From assembly GCF_037975245.1 (NCBI RefSeq), contig NC_092562.1:21655054-21719053 (forward strand): DNA of 64,000 nucleotides, read 5' to 3'. The DNA is from Apostichopus japonicus. Lineage: Eukaryota; Echinodermata; Holothuroidea; Aspidochirotida; Stichopodidae. Positions 1 to 13,454 of the stretch are shown piece after piece. The notes under the pieces were generated by a model, which searched no databases, was not told the origin of the DNA, and saw only the letters and a program-made list of their open reading frames with translations. The translations under genes and the position numbers were made by a program. Every line of letters starts with the position of its first letter. Within the stretch, counting starts at the first letter, position 1.

Positions 1-3000
1 TGGTACGGCATCCCTAATTTTAACCATTACCGCATGAATGATAAATTCCTATGGAGGAAGTGAGCATCGATTCAGAAGTGGTTCTGAGGGGTCATAGCAC
101 TAAAAGTTTACAAACGCGATATTTTCTGAGTAGAATGCGTACAGCAGGTTGTTGTTGTGCTACACTGTAGACTTAAATGAAACTGAAAATCAAATTCTAT
201 TAAAACAGTAAACCACTTGAAATTCAAAAACTTATCAAATTTGGCTTCATTTATGAGCTAAGTACAGTACTCGTCTCCCTGCAAGTCTAGGTGCTCTGGG
301 ATGGTAGAATGAGGGGGGGGGGGGGGAGACTGGAAGTAGTCAGTCATAGAGGGGCGTACATTGCTAGAGAAGGTTACCAAGTCACTCTAGGCATGGTAGA
401 GTGCTATGGTTGTGGGGAGAGAGGGCAGCGAGAAGTAAAGAAAATCATGCAAATTTCCATGTTCCATTTTCTAGAGAAATGTCATGTGTCAACTCAACTG
501 TAAGTTGGAATTAGAATGTACTATTGAATACAAGTTCCCTGCACCTATCAATATGCAGTTGGTTGAAACCAAACTAATTCATGGTGTTTTTTGCAATTAC
601 ATGCCGCTATTTTCTGTAAAAATGTACACGACTTGAGCTAAATACGTACAGGTCCTGTTTTTAAACCTATAGTGCAATGCAAACAATGTGAGAGTAGAAG
701 CTGAAGGTAATTAATGTGCAATTAAATATATGGAAAGACAAATGGTACTAATTAATAGTTTACTTTTTTCCTATTCTGTTCAGTTGATATGTTTTCTCTT
801 AATTTCGATAAATTTCCCTGTATTTGTGGTTTTTGTTATTAAAATTTATTCACTTTAATTGGACTAAAATGAAACAGATTATACTAATTCAGTGTTGAAT
901 TTAGGTGAAGATGATGTATTTAAAAACCATCGGGAAAATGTGGAGAGTCTGATTTTTGGGCTAAAAGGAGGTGACAGTAATTCTTAAAATATTACCAATA
1001 TTCATGGTTCTGTATACTGTCGATAGTTGATTACAAAGGGTAAGAGAGGAGTGGCCCAACCTTCCCAAAACTTACTGGTTCTGGTAAATTTACGATGACG
1101 ACACTTACCTGTTTCCGATATAAATGCATTCTGATCTACCTCAGCGTCTAAACTGGTATTCATTCTTGCACTGTGCCCCATATGCAACCTCCCTATTAAC
1201 GGTCACTGTATATAACTACATATACACACAATGTAGTTTCACAGGTTTGGTCATAATGCACAATGCTTCAAATGTGTTTGTCTTTCAGAAGTTTGCATGA
1301 TTTTGAGCCTGAAGTGTTAAATGACAAATCGCTGATCTGGCAATTTCTATAGATTTCTATGTTGACATACTGTATATAGTACCTACAATATGAAGTAGCA
1401 AGGAAAGGTGATTGTTATGTGATTGGTTAGTACTTTGAGATACAGGATTCACTGACTGGCTGGTTAAATGGCCAACTAACAAAAATAGGTTTTTCATTAC
1501 TCAGGTCAGGTGTAATTCCTCTAAAAAAAATATGGGCATAAATTAGAGAGATAATATCATCAATGGGTTTAATTCAAGATCGATGAAGAAAGATTAACGT
1601 ACAAATTATCACATTTTGTTGTGCTCATGTATATTGTTGCGTTAATACACAGCTCTATACTGTAGGTTCTTTACACCAAATTTAGTTTGACAATATGACA
1701 CTATAAAATTAAAACATTGCAGTATTTATGAAACAAAATGTAATTTAAGTAAGCTATAATAACTATCCCTGAAGTCAATTTCATTTTCAATGTCATATGA
1801 ATATTATATCTCCAACTCAGTACTTCCTGCTATTGCTTCTCATATGACCGAGAGGGAACCTTATAATCCTAAGCCACTTGCACCGAAGTTCATCTCTGTG
1901 TTGTAATAATGTGTACACATTATCCAGTACCCTAGGATCATGCAGAGTTATTGAGACAGGTTACAACAATGGATCTATCTTCCTGCCATTCTTCTTTCTC
2001 TACCTCTTTATCTCCTTTCTTATCCACCCAACCATGGCCATCCCTTTATCCAAGTTAATCTTTAACAGTACTATACTTCTCTCCTCAAATAAATCCCTGT
2101 CTTTTGTTCATGTAGGGAGGTGTATTATATGGATAGTAGGATTTACAAGCACAGCCTTAGTTGTCAGGCAAAAGACTCACTATAATTACACTGGCTAATT
2201 CCTTGACTGTATTTAAGTACTTACAACTTAAGAGAGAATTGTTGGGTCACTGTTTAACCAGACAAAAAAGAAAAATCCTTGGTTAAACAAATTGGTGCAA
2301 GAGGCTGGAGGATCAAGTTGAGAACACAATTATGTAAACTTCACTTGAATGAACTAATTCCATGCGGTCGTTGCGGGTCAATACATAGACAATACATAGG
2401 AAATACATAGGAAACAACCACTTATCAACTTAGGCACCTCATTTACCAACAGTCTGCAGCAGTAGTCCTGAATACCGTCCTAAAATAACATAACGTGACA
2501 GGTATTATAAAACTTACTGGTTTATATATTTACGAGTGACCCACTTACCTGTCTCCCCACAACCTATGCACCACATTCTACCATGTCTAGAATGCCCTGG
2601 TAAACTTTTAACACTGTACACCCTCACTGGCCCTAATGGCCTTCCTTCATTTTTCTACCCACAAAGTGTCTCACTGTGTTTTTCGGAGTTAGGAAAATTT
2701 TCGCAAAATTCGCCCGGAATACCTTGGATTTATACAGGTAAGTGGGGAACGAAGTAAATTATAGACACCCAATATATACTTAGGTCCCATCTGGAACCTT
2801 ACCTGAAAGTAACATGTTTTGTCTACTTTCATCTAGAAAGTAATCAAATTTGACCCAATCAAATGACACAACATATGCTAGCAGTTGCTAATAATTTGCA
2901 ACTTCAAGCCTGTCGTTTTTTGCTACCAACCGACCTGCATAACATTTATATTCACCTGAGCTGATAACATGGTAAAGAAATAACATGTTAGTACTCATGT

Positions 3001-3736
3001 CTTAGTTTAAATTGTTGCATTTCATTTGAAAAAGGGAAACCAATGTATTGATTGCTTGTGAACTGCAGTTGACTTCAACAAGATCTTGTTGTACCAGACA
3101 AACTAGGTAATGAAGGAAACAAAATATACCTGTTTCTGTATCGGGTTAAAGTCACTGCTTGGTTGTCATCACACAGACATATTTAATATAATATCTTAGT
3201 TAGCCTGAGAGCTAAATCTATAAATAGATGTAGAAGCTTAATAGTCTTAAGACAACACAGATGCAAACTAAGTAAACAAAACATGTAGTCGCTAACTTTG
3301 AATTGTAGATTCTGAAGGAAGAGTAATTGGGCGATGCCCATGAAGTGGAGTGGGGCGGGGGAGGGGTGGGGGCAATGTTAAAACCTTCCAACCATTTAGG
3401 ATAGGTAGATAGGAAAGTACGGATGTTTACAGGGAGACAGGTAAAGAGAGGAGCGAAATCAATCATTACAACCCAAAACTGAGAGATAAAAAAAAAACAG
3501 GTTCTTAAAAAAAATATAAAAAAATTAAAACAGGACTGTACAGAATTTACTACAGTTTAGCCTACAGCATAAGCACCTACTGAGGAAACCACTTTAAACA
3601 TATATGTGTTTTAGCTAGGCTATACATCAGGCAGGCGAGTTAAGTTTGTAATAAAGAAGGGATAAAAAAAAAAAAATCTTTCCTCAAGGAGTACATGTTA
3701 TCTCACAGTGCAAGCGGAAACTTGCAACTGGGAAAT
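1..3736. other. Gene-poor flank, no supported gene
   Basis: No exon with homology or a consistent reading frame was found. The stretch holds a 14-base G run at 313-326 and four diverged copies of a short dispersed repeat (about 370-430 plus, 1066-1190 minus, 2509-2620 minus, 3395-3445 plus). Each copy ends in a donor-like GACAGGTAA sequence. The rest is AT-rich and featureless to my reading. Confidence 0.5.
1066..2620 (-). repeat. Diverged dispersed repeat, two minus-strand copies
   Basis: The two minus-strand segments (about 1066-1190 and 2509-2620) share the order TACCAG, GGTAGA, ATG, a run ending in ACAGGTAAGTG, CGTAAAT and ACCAGTAAGTTTT. Related plus-strand copies lie near 370-430 and 3395-3445. 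The exon-like open frame at 1112-1187 is one member of this family, which is why I do not call it a gene. Copy boundaries are approximate; family identity is unknown. Confidence 0.4.
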
Positions 3737-3895
3737 TCACAGTCGACTTGCTGATATTGCAGTCCAGGCAGAGAGAGCGTCGTTGTCAGCAATTTCATCA
3801 TCCACCTGTTCAATATTTTCATAAAGCCAATAGACCATACAGTAGGAGATAACAAGATTCTCAACATGCAGCAGAGGATAAATAATTGGCAAAAC
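3737..3895 (-). CDS. Candidate terminal coding exon, unknown product
   Basis: A minus-strand frame follows an acceptor (GACAGCAG, then GTTTTG) and runs 52 codons in phase 0 to a TGA. The peptide has a hydrophobic first half (starts VLPIIYPLLH) and an acidic second half (EQVDDEIADNDAL), a composition unlike translated noise. I do not recognise the family and found no partner exon with certainty. It could be the last exon of the gene that contains the SAM-like exon at 11643-11954, which also leaves in phase 0. It could equally be a chance open frame. Confidence 0.25.
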   Translation of the reverse strand, partial: VLPIIYPLLHVENLVISYCMVYWLYENIEQVDDEIADNDALSAWTAISASRL

Positions 3896-6110
3896 CTGCT
3901 GTCATGATTCATCAAATATATATAACATGTACCTAGGGACGTTGTTATCATCGTCCACTGTGCATGTGTACAGGCATTCACATATTTATTATAAGTATGT
4001 ATTAATCAGTTGCTGTCTCACACACATTACATATGTGTGTACACACACTAAACTGCAAATTAAGTACACTCTGGATTCTGGAAATATTCACATGCTACAG
4101 TACGAATAATGAGAGAGCATTTTAGGGTCGAGAATTATTCAATATAATAAAAATGTAGCATAATTTTGATTTATAATAATTAGAGAGTTTGGTTTCTCAG
4201 GAGAATGGTCCTTAAATCCAGTTTTTTCCCCAGCATCCTCCCAACTCTCTCCCTCTATTATCTCTTCCTCCATCTGCAGCGGGCAATTTAATTTGCTTGA
4301 CAGAATTCCAAACGAGTCACAACATGCATCTCCAGTGCAATATGACTACATGAACAAGAATACAGGATTTAGAGAGTTAAGGAGACTTGGCGTTGGAGAA
4401 TTGGATGACTCTCCCTAATCTCCCTGGCCCATTTAGGGCAACTATCACTGTAGTACAGTAGATCATGTGCTCTATAACCCGTACTGCTGTTTCTTGTGAA
4501 TCTAAGTTACGTATACAAATGTGTATGATTCTTACTTTTACATAGAGTAATCAGCTCTTTACAATAATGGAATAGGACGTAAAGGATGTATTTAAAGTAG
4601 AATTTTAGTCTTGAAATATCATAGTCCAAAAGAATAAAAAATAAAGAAAGAGACAATTTTGAGTGCCTGTAATGTTTCTACCACTTTTCTGGTTTTCAAG
4701 ATTTCCCCCTTTAAATTCTGTTAATTCTCTGCAATGCTCCTTTAATGGAGGCTATACAATGAAATTAAATGAATATAACAGTGCGGAACTAAATGTTAAC
4801 ATATATGTTAATCCAATGTTTTATCAATTATTTTTAATCAACTCAACCAAAATATGTTCTTTTAACGACACATTATAACACTAGAGCACCTTGGGACCGA
4901 CATAAAATATATTTTGGTCCTTGCCAATTTATTCCTAAAAATACAGAAATGTGATTCTCACATTAAACTCTTCTGACTTCCCATTGAATTTTGTATTGCA
5001 TCTGTGGGACTGACCTAATTAGATACTTATTTATATTCAAAGTCCAGTCACATTCACGATTGTACATCTTTCCATAATACCAATATGCAAGTTTAATATG
5101 ACCATGACTAGCTTTAACATCAAACTACTGTATAAGCTTTCTGACCTCATCTTTCCATACCAAACAAGGCAATTACAGGATAATATTTTCTCTAAAATTT
5201 GGTAAAAGTTAAGGGTCATCTGTCCAATGCATTATGAACTTGATAAGCCACAGATATTACTATACTGAAGTGCAGTACCTACTGTACAGTACAGTAGCTG
5301 TAGACTTCTACCAGTGCTGCCAGTGGCTGAGTATCCATCTACTGTACACTACCTAATGGCAAGGATGAACGACTGGTGATTTAATGAATTCCACCGGATT
5401 TGAAATTTAGATACAACCGAACTTAACTACGTTTTACTTGATTGTGTTCCACAATGCAGGCGTGCAGTTAATTTAAATGTTAAAGCTGCATGTTGCGTTC
5501 GGTTATTACTTTGTGTCTGAATTCAAACCACGTAATATTCACACATATATCCCAAAGTGTAATCCATCTGACTGTAGATCTATCCGTAAACTTGCTTGAA
5601 AATATTGAATTCCTCCTATAAAACTACTGCTGTTATGAACTGCTTACAAACTTAAAGTCTTTATGCAAATAATTTTGTATTCCACAGATTGAAGGTAATG
5701 TCTTACTTTTGGCATAATTTGCAAACCTTTGCACCAATTCCTGATGAGATTGGAGTGGTCTGAACACAGATTGCATTCTCATGTTCCTTTTCTTTCAAAT
5801 ATTGGTACTGTAGAGTGCTGTGCCATATAGGAATGTACAGTAGCAGATACAATACACAGCTTTAACAGTTAAGCTAGGATCAAAGTAAAGGTATATAATA
5901 GTTCCCTTCAGTAATACGACCACATCACTCACCAACGGTAAAACTGCCTAGAATTTTGACATCAAACGTGACAACTTGTTTATTGTGCATTAAAGTCAGT
6001 ACTACTTAGCAAGATAGGGATTGGAAGGAGGGGGAAGGGCTTCCTCATGCAGAATAATGATCCCCACCATTTTTCCAGTTTCACCATGCAATAAATATCT
6101 AGTACACACG
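3896..6110. other. Intergenic or intronic, nothing supported
   Basis: AT-rich sequence with scattered TACTGTA/TACAGTA motifs. No exon, RNA gene or clear mobile element was seen. Confidence 0.4.
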
Positions 6111-6412
6111 CTAAACTGAATATACAGTACACACAATATACAGTACACACACTATACAGTACAAACACAATACAGTACACGCACTATATAGTACATACAC
6201 TATACTGTACACACACTATACAGTACACACTATACTGTACACACACTATACAGTACACACACTATACTGTACACACACTATACAGTACACACACTATACT
6301 GTACACACACTATACAGTACACACACTATACTGAATATACAGTACACACACTATACTGAATATAGTGCACACTCTATACAGTACAAAAAAACTATACAGT
6401 ACACACACTATA
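6110..6412. repeat. Compound microsatellite, CACACACTATACAGTA type
   Basis: About 300 bp alternate between the units TATACAGTACACACAC and TATACTGTACACACAC. The central bases (CAGTA or CTGTA) switch between neighbouring units, so the array is rich in near-palindromes such as TACAGTA and TACTGTA. Small interruptions (TGAATATACAG) occur toward both ends. Confidence 0.85.
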
Positions 6413-6874
6413 TAGAGACTTATTGTATTGAGAGAGGGCTCTGAGCAATCAGTCATCAACTTAATCCAGCTTTTACCTAGCTAGCAAACAGTCTGAAAAA
6501 TTTCTAAAACTTGCAAACTGTGTGTAATTTCTCTTAAATTTCTCTGTTCACTTAAAGAAACAGACCTGACTTATTGTAAAGTACTTTAGCAGTCAATACC
6601 TCTGGCTATACATCCGTTTCTTACCAACAGCCATCAAGAAAAAAATGCTCTTAACACAATTTAACCAGAGCTGCTGAATGGGCTTTGACTAGTTTGCCAG
6701 AAATATCAATAGAGACGCCCATTCAGAAGATTACACCAAGCATACACAATCACTTTCTGAATAGTATTCTGGTATATTCAGTCATCCAACTACTAACAAA
6801 CCTCCAGAAAGACCATTTCAAGTTAGAAAGCTTGCAATCTTTACAATATCACACAGCTCACACCCCTTGCTGTG

Positions 6875-6966
6875 TTATTTGACATTACAAATAGGACAGA
6901 CAAGGTTATTACCAAACAGACCCATGGTTACGTATAGCTCATATTCTTTCTCAGACAGTGTAATTT
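6875..6966 (-). CDS. Candidate terminal exon, unknown product
   Basis: After a pyrimidine-rich acceptor (TTTGACTTCCAG) a 29-codon frame entering in phase 1 reads to a TAA. It includes SEKEYELYV, GLFGNN and a CPIC pair of cysteines. The composition is protein-like but the frame is short, and no upstream exon with a matching phase was identified. Family not recognised; may be chance. Confidence 0.2.
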
Positions 6967-9900
6967 CTGGAAGTCAAACTGTGGCCAAAGAAGGTAATTG
7001 AAGGATAAAATACTTTTACATTAGCTAGTCTCTCAGGACAAAGATAATAATCCTTTCATCCATAGATGATTAACCTCCCCCCCCCACCCCCACCTCCCCA
7101 AATCTTTAATTACCATTTTGAAGCTGAATCTAAAAAGAAAAAAAATAGGGTTTGCCTGAGCAGGGAAAGGTTGAAGAAGAGGGAGCTACAGTACTAGTTA
7201 ACTGCCATGCCCATTTCCTTTATCCCTATAACATTTTTTATTTTGAATGTAACCAGTGGTAACCATTTCAGTAGATTACGTGCATTCCTCTCTTGTCCCC
7301 AGACAACAACCTTCCGCTATCCTCCCCCACCCCACACCCCCACCCCCATCCCCCACACACACACACCTACAAAAATTAAGAAAATATTGCAGTACTGTAT
7401 GTAGGGCTCTATGAGTACTAGAGAATCACATGAACCAATAAAACAAATTGATTTTAAACTATGTGCCTTTAACTAACAATCTGTAGTAGTGACATATCAA
7501 TTTAAATAAAAAAAATATAAATATAAATTTTTCTGTCGGACTAGTAAAAAAGTTAAGAAGTTGCCATTGAATTAAACAATTCATCATTTATTTATGTTTA
7601 GAGGCTGCTCATTTTACTCCAAGAACAAAAGTTCCCTCCCACCTTGATATCAATGGTACAGTAGTTGTATTTTTCATCAGTACTGAGCTGAGCTACCGAA
7701 CAAACAGAACCCCAGGGTTATCTCATGAAATCCGGTTACCCAAGGCCAGTATTAAAGATTGAGGACTAATGGCCTATATGTCAAACAAATATTGTGACTT
7801 ACTGTAATTGAGACTTAAATAAATCATTCAAGTTTAAAGACAAAACCCTTGACAGTAATGAGAAAGCACATGTTCTCATAAATCCTAGGGAGAACTGGAG
7901 AAAGGGTGAGGCCGACTAAGGTTATTTAACAGTTCAACCAGAGCTGCTAAAGCCAAGTAAGTACAGTACTACAGTATCAAGACTGCCTTTAAAATGCCCA
8001 CTCAAAACCAGGGATTTGTTATAAAACTCCCCTGCTGAAACGATGCAGTCAGTCTCAGTGCTTCAGGGGCTCTCAGGCATTCGAGAGACTGTCAGCTGGT
8101 ACTGTATATAGTGCATCTTGACAAGAAAGGTAATGGGTACCTCTTCACAAAATTGGCACCTGAACAGCAAGCCTGATATCTGAACTCTCTTGACTGTCTA
8201 TCGGTCTGTCTGTTTGTTTGTTTGTTTGTAGCAAGTTTCCTGCAGTCGTGGCAAACTGTGCTGTAGGCAGTACTTTAAGATTGCATCCAGCCGAGCTGCG
8301 TTATATTGACTATGATTATCAGTATCCACGCGCTACATGATAAAGCGAAGCAAACAATGAATTTCCGTTGCTATTCATTATCAATGTATGAGTATTGATT
8401 TTCCAGCCACGAGACAACATTTCATGAAGCATATTTCCAGCTCATCATTATCTACATACATACAATATACATACAATAGGTACAGTATATTATATAGAGT
8501 ATTGCATCACTCAAGTATAATTCTGAAATATGTTAACGTTGCTTCTTCTTTCTTGTCTTTAATTTTTTATTTTCTGTTTTTTGGTCTTAAAGGGTTCTTT
8601 TTGAGATAGTTCCTCTTAAAATTAGTCATACAATATTACATGTGTCCTGAGTCATTTCTAATGTATTGACAAGTTGTTTTATTTTTTTGATATTTTTATT
8701 AACCAATTATAAGAACTGTCACCTGATAAGACATGTCCTTTTCATTAAAAATCTTACAGTACAGATGAATTAAATTCTGTAAAAGTTGGAGTGATCAATT
8801 TGTTAATTACTTTATGTACAGTAGTTTTCCATTCTGAAACACCTTGGTCTTATCAAATGTAAGCCCTTGATTGAGGAGTTTCAAATTTAGAATGGAATGT
8901 CATTAGCTTTCCCTTTTTTTTTGGGGGGGGGGGGAGGGGGGGTTGAGCAAGTGTTAAGCTCTGTCAAGAAACAGGTAAAGCGAGGAAGTGATGGTTATAT
9001 TGTATACTGTGGCAGATACACTGACAAGAAATGACCCTTCACTGACTGAACGTTACAAGTTAAGCAAGAATCAGTACTGAGATACTGTACAAGTGAGCTA
9101 CCAAACTCACAACTTTTCACTACTAATAACAATAATAAGAAATAAAGAACAAAAGATAAGAAAAAAAAACCACAGGATTTAGTAATTCAAAACTTTAATG
9201 ATCACATTCATGGAATCATACACATTCTGTGAATTGTTGACATTCGCAACTTAAGTTTGTTTCATACATGTATGCTGCTGCCATTTTGATCCATCTACAG
9301 TGAATGGATGCAGCATGAAAGTGTATTATAATTTACTGTACTAACAGTCACCACTAATCGCCTTCAATTAAATGTCCAGTCTGGACAGGTTGTTCTCTGC
9401 CTCTCACAGGGATGACAACATCCTTAGAAAACAAAGCAACCAATCTGATCATAACTTTATTTTTTTTTTGAACGGAAGACATACTGAGACTGCTGCACAG
9501 TGCTATCATGTGCTACAGTACCTTGTTAATATGATGATAAAATCTCCATTGATTATTTTTGGTCCTGAATTTTTTTTCCACACTCGACGACAATCAATGT
9601 GAAAAATATTGTGCATCTTTTAGAGCCTTATCAGCACACTACTGTACCTGTGTATCTCGCTTGATTGTGTTTTGTGCATGTTCGTGTAATAATTTCTACT
9701 TGCTCAGCTGAACAACTGTAGACTTACAGACAATCAGTGATAGGCAACAAAAATATAGCCTTGAATCTTATGTACGAAAGCATCGATCCATAAAAATAAA
9801 AAAAATCATCTAATTACATCGCTTGTTTTGTACAACTAACTGACATTGAGACTTGCAATATTTTCAGTTGATATATTAACACCCATGAATATTTACAAAT

Positions 9901-11642
9901 TCAAGAACGACACGTGTGCTTGGGATGTATTTTGTCACGTTCCCTTCGTTTCAAAATGTTATGTAGATTTCAAAAATTTAACCAATTTATATAAACTGGT
10001 TCTCCCATGAAGATGGCAATCTATTTACAGTATTAAACACTTTTGTTTTTGAACCTGAAATATTTTTCTTACTTTAAATAATCCCATTAAATATGCATCT
10101 CGATAGCTTCACTGTTCAACTTTCAGTGTACAAAATATCAGCAATGTTTATCTTAATATATATTGAAACAGACTACTTGAAGTTCCCTTTAAGTTTTCAT
10201 GGATTTGACTATATTGCCAACGTATATAAACAAAAGTATCAGCAGGGCAAATTATGTTAGAATAGAAGGTAGTGATCAATTTAGAACTTTAACTTACCAC
10301 TTCTTAATCTTCAAAGTAATATGAAAAATTGATTTTAGTTTGAATAATTAATTAATAATTAGTAATTAAATAACCAATTAATAATATTCTTTTTGCGAGA
10401 AAAACAACAATTGTTCTTAGTTTGAATAATTGAAATCCCATTTTGATCATTACAGTATACTCTGTGTTCTTTTCAAGTAATAAAAATGGTTGCAATGTAA
10501 CAAGCAGCCAGAACTTCCCCAGAAGTATCGCTTTTTCAAGAAAAGGTTGAAACATTTGCCGAATTTGATCTACCTGTATTCACTTTGATCTTTACCCCTG
10601 AGCAACTGTTTTATTCGGATGTACAGTTTGCTGGTAGTGAATATTACAAGACAATTTGACATGGGAGTAGATGAATATGAAAGTACTGCGACTGACACAG
10701 ACTGACAGACTAAATTCCAAAGATCATGTTATATAAAATCTGTTTTGGATGTTGTATCTAAGGCAGCATAAATTACAAATATGAGATATATATTGGCCTG
10801 GAAGGCAGTTAATTTTATGACACTAAAACAGCCACATATATGCACCTGGGAGTAGCGAAATTCGCTGTAAGTTACCCAAGTCAGGAGGCTATCCAATTTA
10901 CAGTTTTAACTTTTTTGGATTTGTACCATTTGGGAGACCATTTCTGATGGAGAGATGTATTTTAAAGACCACCTTACAACTGGCCATGACTCGAACACAC
11001 AACCTTTCAGATGCTACAGATTTAGGTTTAAGTACAGTAATGTCACCGCCATTCATCTACTCTCGGCCGTAGCACTGCATATTCAACACCTTGTTTATTG
11101 TATAGTGTGTTTGGTAGCAGGTACCATTATACAGTATGTAGCAAGGAAAAGTGAAAACAATGGCAGAAACTAACATATATATGTGGACAGAGTATCCAGA
11201 AGTGCAAGTGCAGGCACATAAGTTAGAAAAAGAATGGACTATTATAACTTTGTACAATGCGATAGTAGATGGAAAGATAGCTATATGGCCCTGCAACATT
11301 TACCTGTTTTAAGGCAGAGGTGGGTAGGGAGGGGGGGGGGGGGTTAGAGATGGGGCATTCATTGTTTACATTTTATCAGAGTTAGGTCTTGTGACGCCCA
11401 AACAAAAGGTACCTTGAATGCAATGGAGTTGAAAATGTTTGTTTAGGGTTTTGCATTTTGTTGATGTATGGGCGGATGGCGCAATAATTACTTAATTTAG
11501 TACGACATGGTCTTCTTTTTTTGCCAAGATGGTCCAAGAGAATCACAGTTGCTATGACATTTCCAAAAAAACTATCCATCAAATTTCACTTTTGATTGCA
11601 ATGCAAGTATTTACTGCACATATGAATATGGTTTCCACTTAC
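6967..11642. other. No supported gene; low-complexity tracts
   Basis: Holds C-rich tracts near 7075 and 7322, a TTTG microsatellite at about 8213-8228 and G runs at 8923-8934 and 11331-11343. TACTGTA-type motifs are frequent. If the SAM-like exon belongs to a gene running leftward, this would be intron, but I could not place further exons with confidence. Confidence 0.4.
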
Positions 11643-11954
11643 CTCAGTATCTCCAATATTATCAGACTGCCCTCGTTCTCTCTCGTCTTCCTCTTCTCTA
11701 GCCATGTTAACGGCTATCATTAACCTTTTTCGGTTCTCTGCCTCTTCGATCAGAAAGTCATCTTGTAAGTCATCCTCTGTTAATGCTCGAAACTTTTCCA
11801 AGTTAAAGTTTTTCGGAAAGAAATTGATTAGATCGGGTATTCCTTTATCCGCAAAGAAACTTTCAAAGTCACTTCTCTCGATGGATGGAGATGCAGTGAA
11901 CTTTGTCCTGATCGGTGGCGGAGGGGATATCTCCTTTGCTCTCTTTGAAATCAT
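11643..11954 (-). CDS. Exon with SAM-like domain (partial gene)
   Basis: A 104-codon frame begins at an ATG and ends at a strong donor (GATACTGAG, then GTAAGTG) in phase 0. After a proline-rich start (PPPPIRTKF), residues ~27-91 fit a sterile alpha motif: a first helix with DFESFF, a hydrophobic core GIPDLINFF, the characteristic LTEDDL turn, and a basic final helix with NRKRLMIAV. The C-terminal part is highly charged (EEEDERERGQ). SAM domains mediate protein-protein contacts in scaffold and signalling proteins. The ATG is preceded by TTTCTGAAG, so it may be a true start in a 5' exon or an internal residue after an acceptor. The other exons were not securely found, so the full product is unknown. 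Confidence 0.6.
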
Positions 11955-12222
11955 CTTCAGAAATTAGTCTCTGCTACCATTGTTCAGACATACCTCCACC
12001 TATTATGCAAGAAAGTATATATTGCAAAAATGCATTGAAGTTTTGATGACTTCATTACTCTAGACTTCTACTTGTTCACAAGAAATAGCTCTTATAATAT
12101 AAATGTCCTGAACAAATATTTTGATGTACAATGACACTATGGCATGATAAACACAGGTCAGTCTACTGTACATAGCAATACACACCTCCACCAAAACACA
12201 ATAGGAGTCTCAATGTGATGCA
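11955..12222. other. No gene seen
   Basis: Sequence upstream of the SAM-like exon on the minus strand. No upstream exon with a compatible phase was found in it. Confidence 0.35.
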
Positions 12223-13035
12223 TCCACACACCAAGTATAAGAAGTATCCATGATTGCTCCCTTGAGACATTTAAGGTTTTCACAGTTTGACCTCAAATGA
12301 CCTTTGACCTACAACAACAGTATTTTTGTAATCAATATGGCAAATCCATATACCACGTATGAGAAGTATCCGTGATTTTTTACAATGAGATCATGTTAAA
12401 AATGTTTTCAGAGTTTGACTGCTAGTGACCCAGATGACCCATGAACTCCACCAAAAACAATTTAGTTCTTCTATTCCATATAAAGCATCCACATGCCAAC
12501 TATGAATTGTATCCATCCTTCCTAACTTGAGATATAGTGTTTACAAGGTTTTCAATATTGACCTCTGGTGACCTTTGACCTCCATTACGAACAACAAGGT
12601 TCTTTCACTCAATATAACACATCCACAAGATAAGTATGAGAAGTATCGATGTCTCCTACATTGAGATATCATGTTCACAAAGTTTTCAGTGTTTGAGGTA
12701 CGTCTGATGACCTGAGATGACCTTTTAATGACTCGCACACATGCCAAGTATAGAAAGAATTCATACTTCCTATCCTGAGATATCGTGTTTACAAGGTTTT
12801 CAGCATTTGACCTTTGGTGACCTCAGATGACCATTGAACTCCACCAAAAACAATACGGTTCTTGCTCTCAATATGGGGCATCCACATGCTAGGTAGGAAT
12901 TTAGTTAGAGTTACCCTTCTGGAGATATGTTTTCAAGGTTTTACACTTTGACCTCTGATGACCCTAAATGACCTCCCAAAAAAACAATAGGGTTCTTCCT
13001 CTTAGTATGGGACATCCGCATGCAAAGTATGAGGT
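12223..13035 (+). repeat. Tandem ~140-bp repeat rich in TGACCT half sites
   Basis: About six diverged units. Each begins near CATCCACATGCCAAGTATGA, continues through TTGAGATATC and GTTTACAAGGTTTTCA, then carries clustered TGACCT/TTTGACCT half sites and CCACCAAAAACAAT. Unit starts fall near 12223, 12344, 12487, 12628, 12735, 12880 and 13013. Two units hold the exact 13-mer TGACCTTTGACCT (12298-12310 and 12569-12581), a perfect DR1-type nuclear receptor half-site pair on the minus strand. Related single copies lie near 22555-22680 and 41975-42130. Confidence 0.75.
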
Positions 13036-13055
13036 TCATCGAAGGTTGGAACATT

Positions 13056-13110
13056 TGTGGGTGCATTGTATATATGCACACATTATTGTGGGTGCATTGT
13101 ATATATGCAC
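13056..13110 (+). repeat. Two-copy 31-bp direct repeat
   Basis: The segment TGTGGGTGCATTGTATATAT followed by GCAC occurs at 13056-13079 and again at 13087-13110. Confidence 0.85.
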
Positions 13111-13454
13111 TGTATATTGCTTCCCTTCACTCTACCTTAGCTCGCAAAATCCACAAAATCGGTCATTTAAATCAACAATCTGACTAGTACTTTTTAATAA
13201 ACAATCAGCCTAATTTAATTCCATTTATTTAACCGACTTTTAAATATTTGAAGACAGCTGGTGTATCAAATTTTATTACAATTAAAACTATTTATTTAAA
13301 CTATTTAATCAACCTGTACATTAAGACTGTGTATCAATTCCCTAATCTTGTCCTAACTACAATTCAGTCGATCCACCTTCAAACATTTCAAACATCAGAC
13401 TCGTGTAACTATCCTTCCACACGATTCAACGAAAGTTTCACTGATACATTCCTG

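Noticed and set aside
1112-1187. Minus-strand exon-like segment with an acceptor and a strong GTAAGT donor
   Set aside because: The same block, with stops in frame, recurs at 2509-2620 and in diverged form nearby, so it belongs to a dispersed repeat.
10574-10660. Minus-strand exon-like segment (frame KLYIRIKQLLRGKDQSEY) between CCAG and GTAGAT
   Set aside because: Only ~18 codons, weak donor, phase incompatible with the SAM-like exon upstream; no homology recognised.
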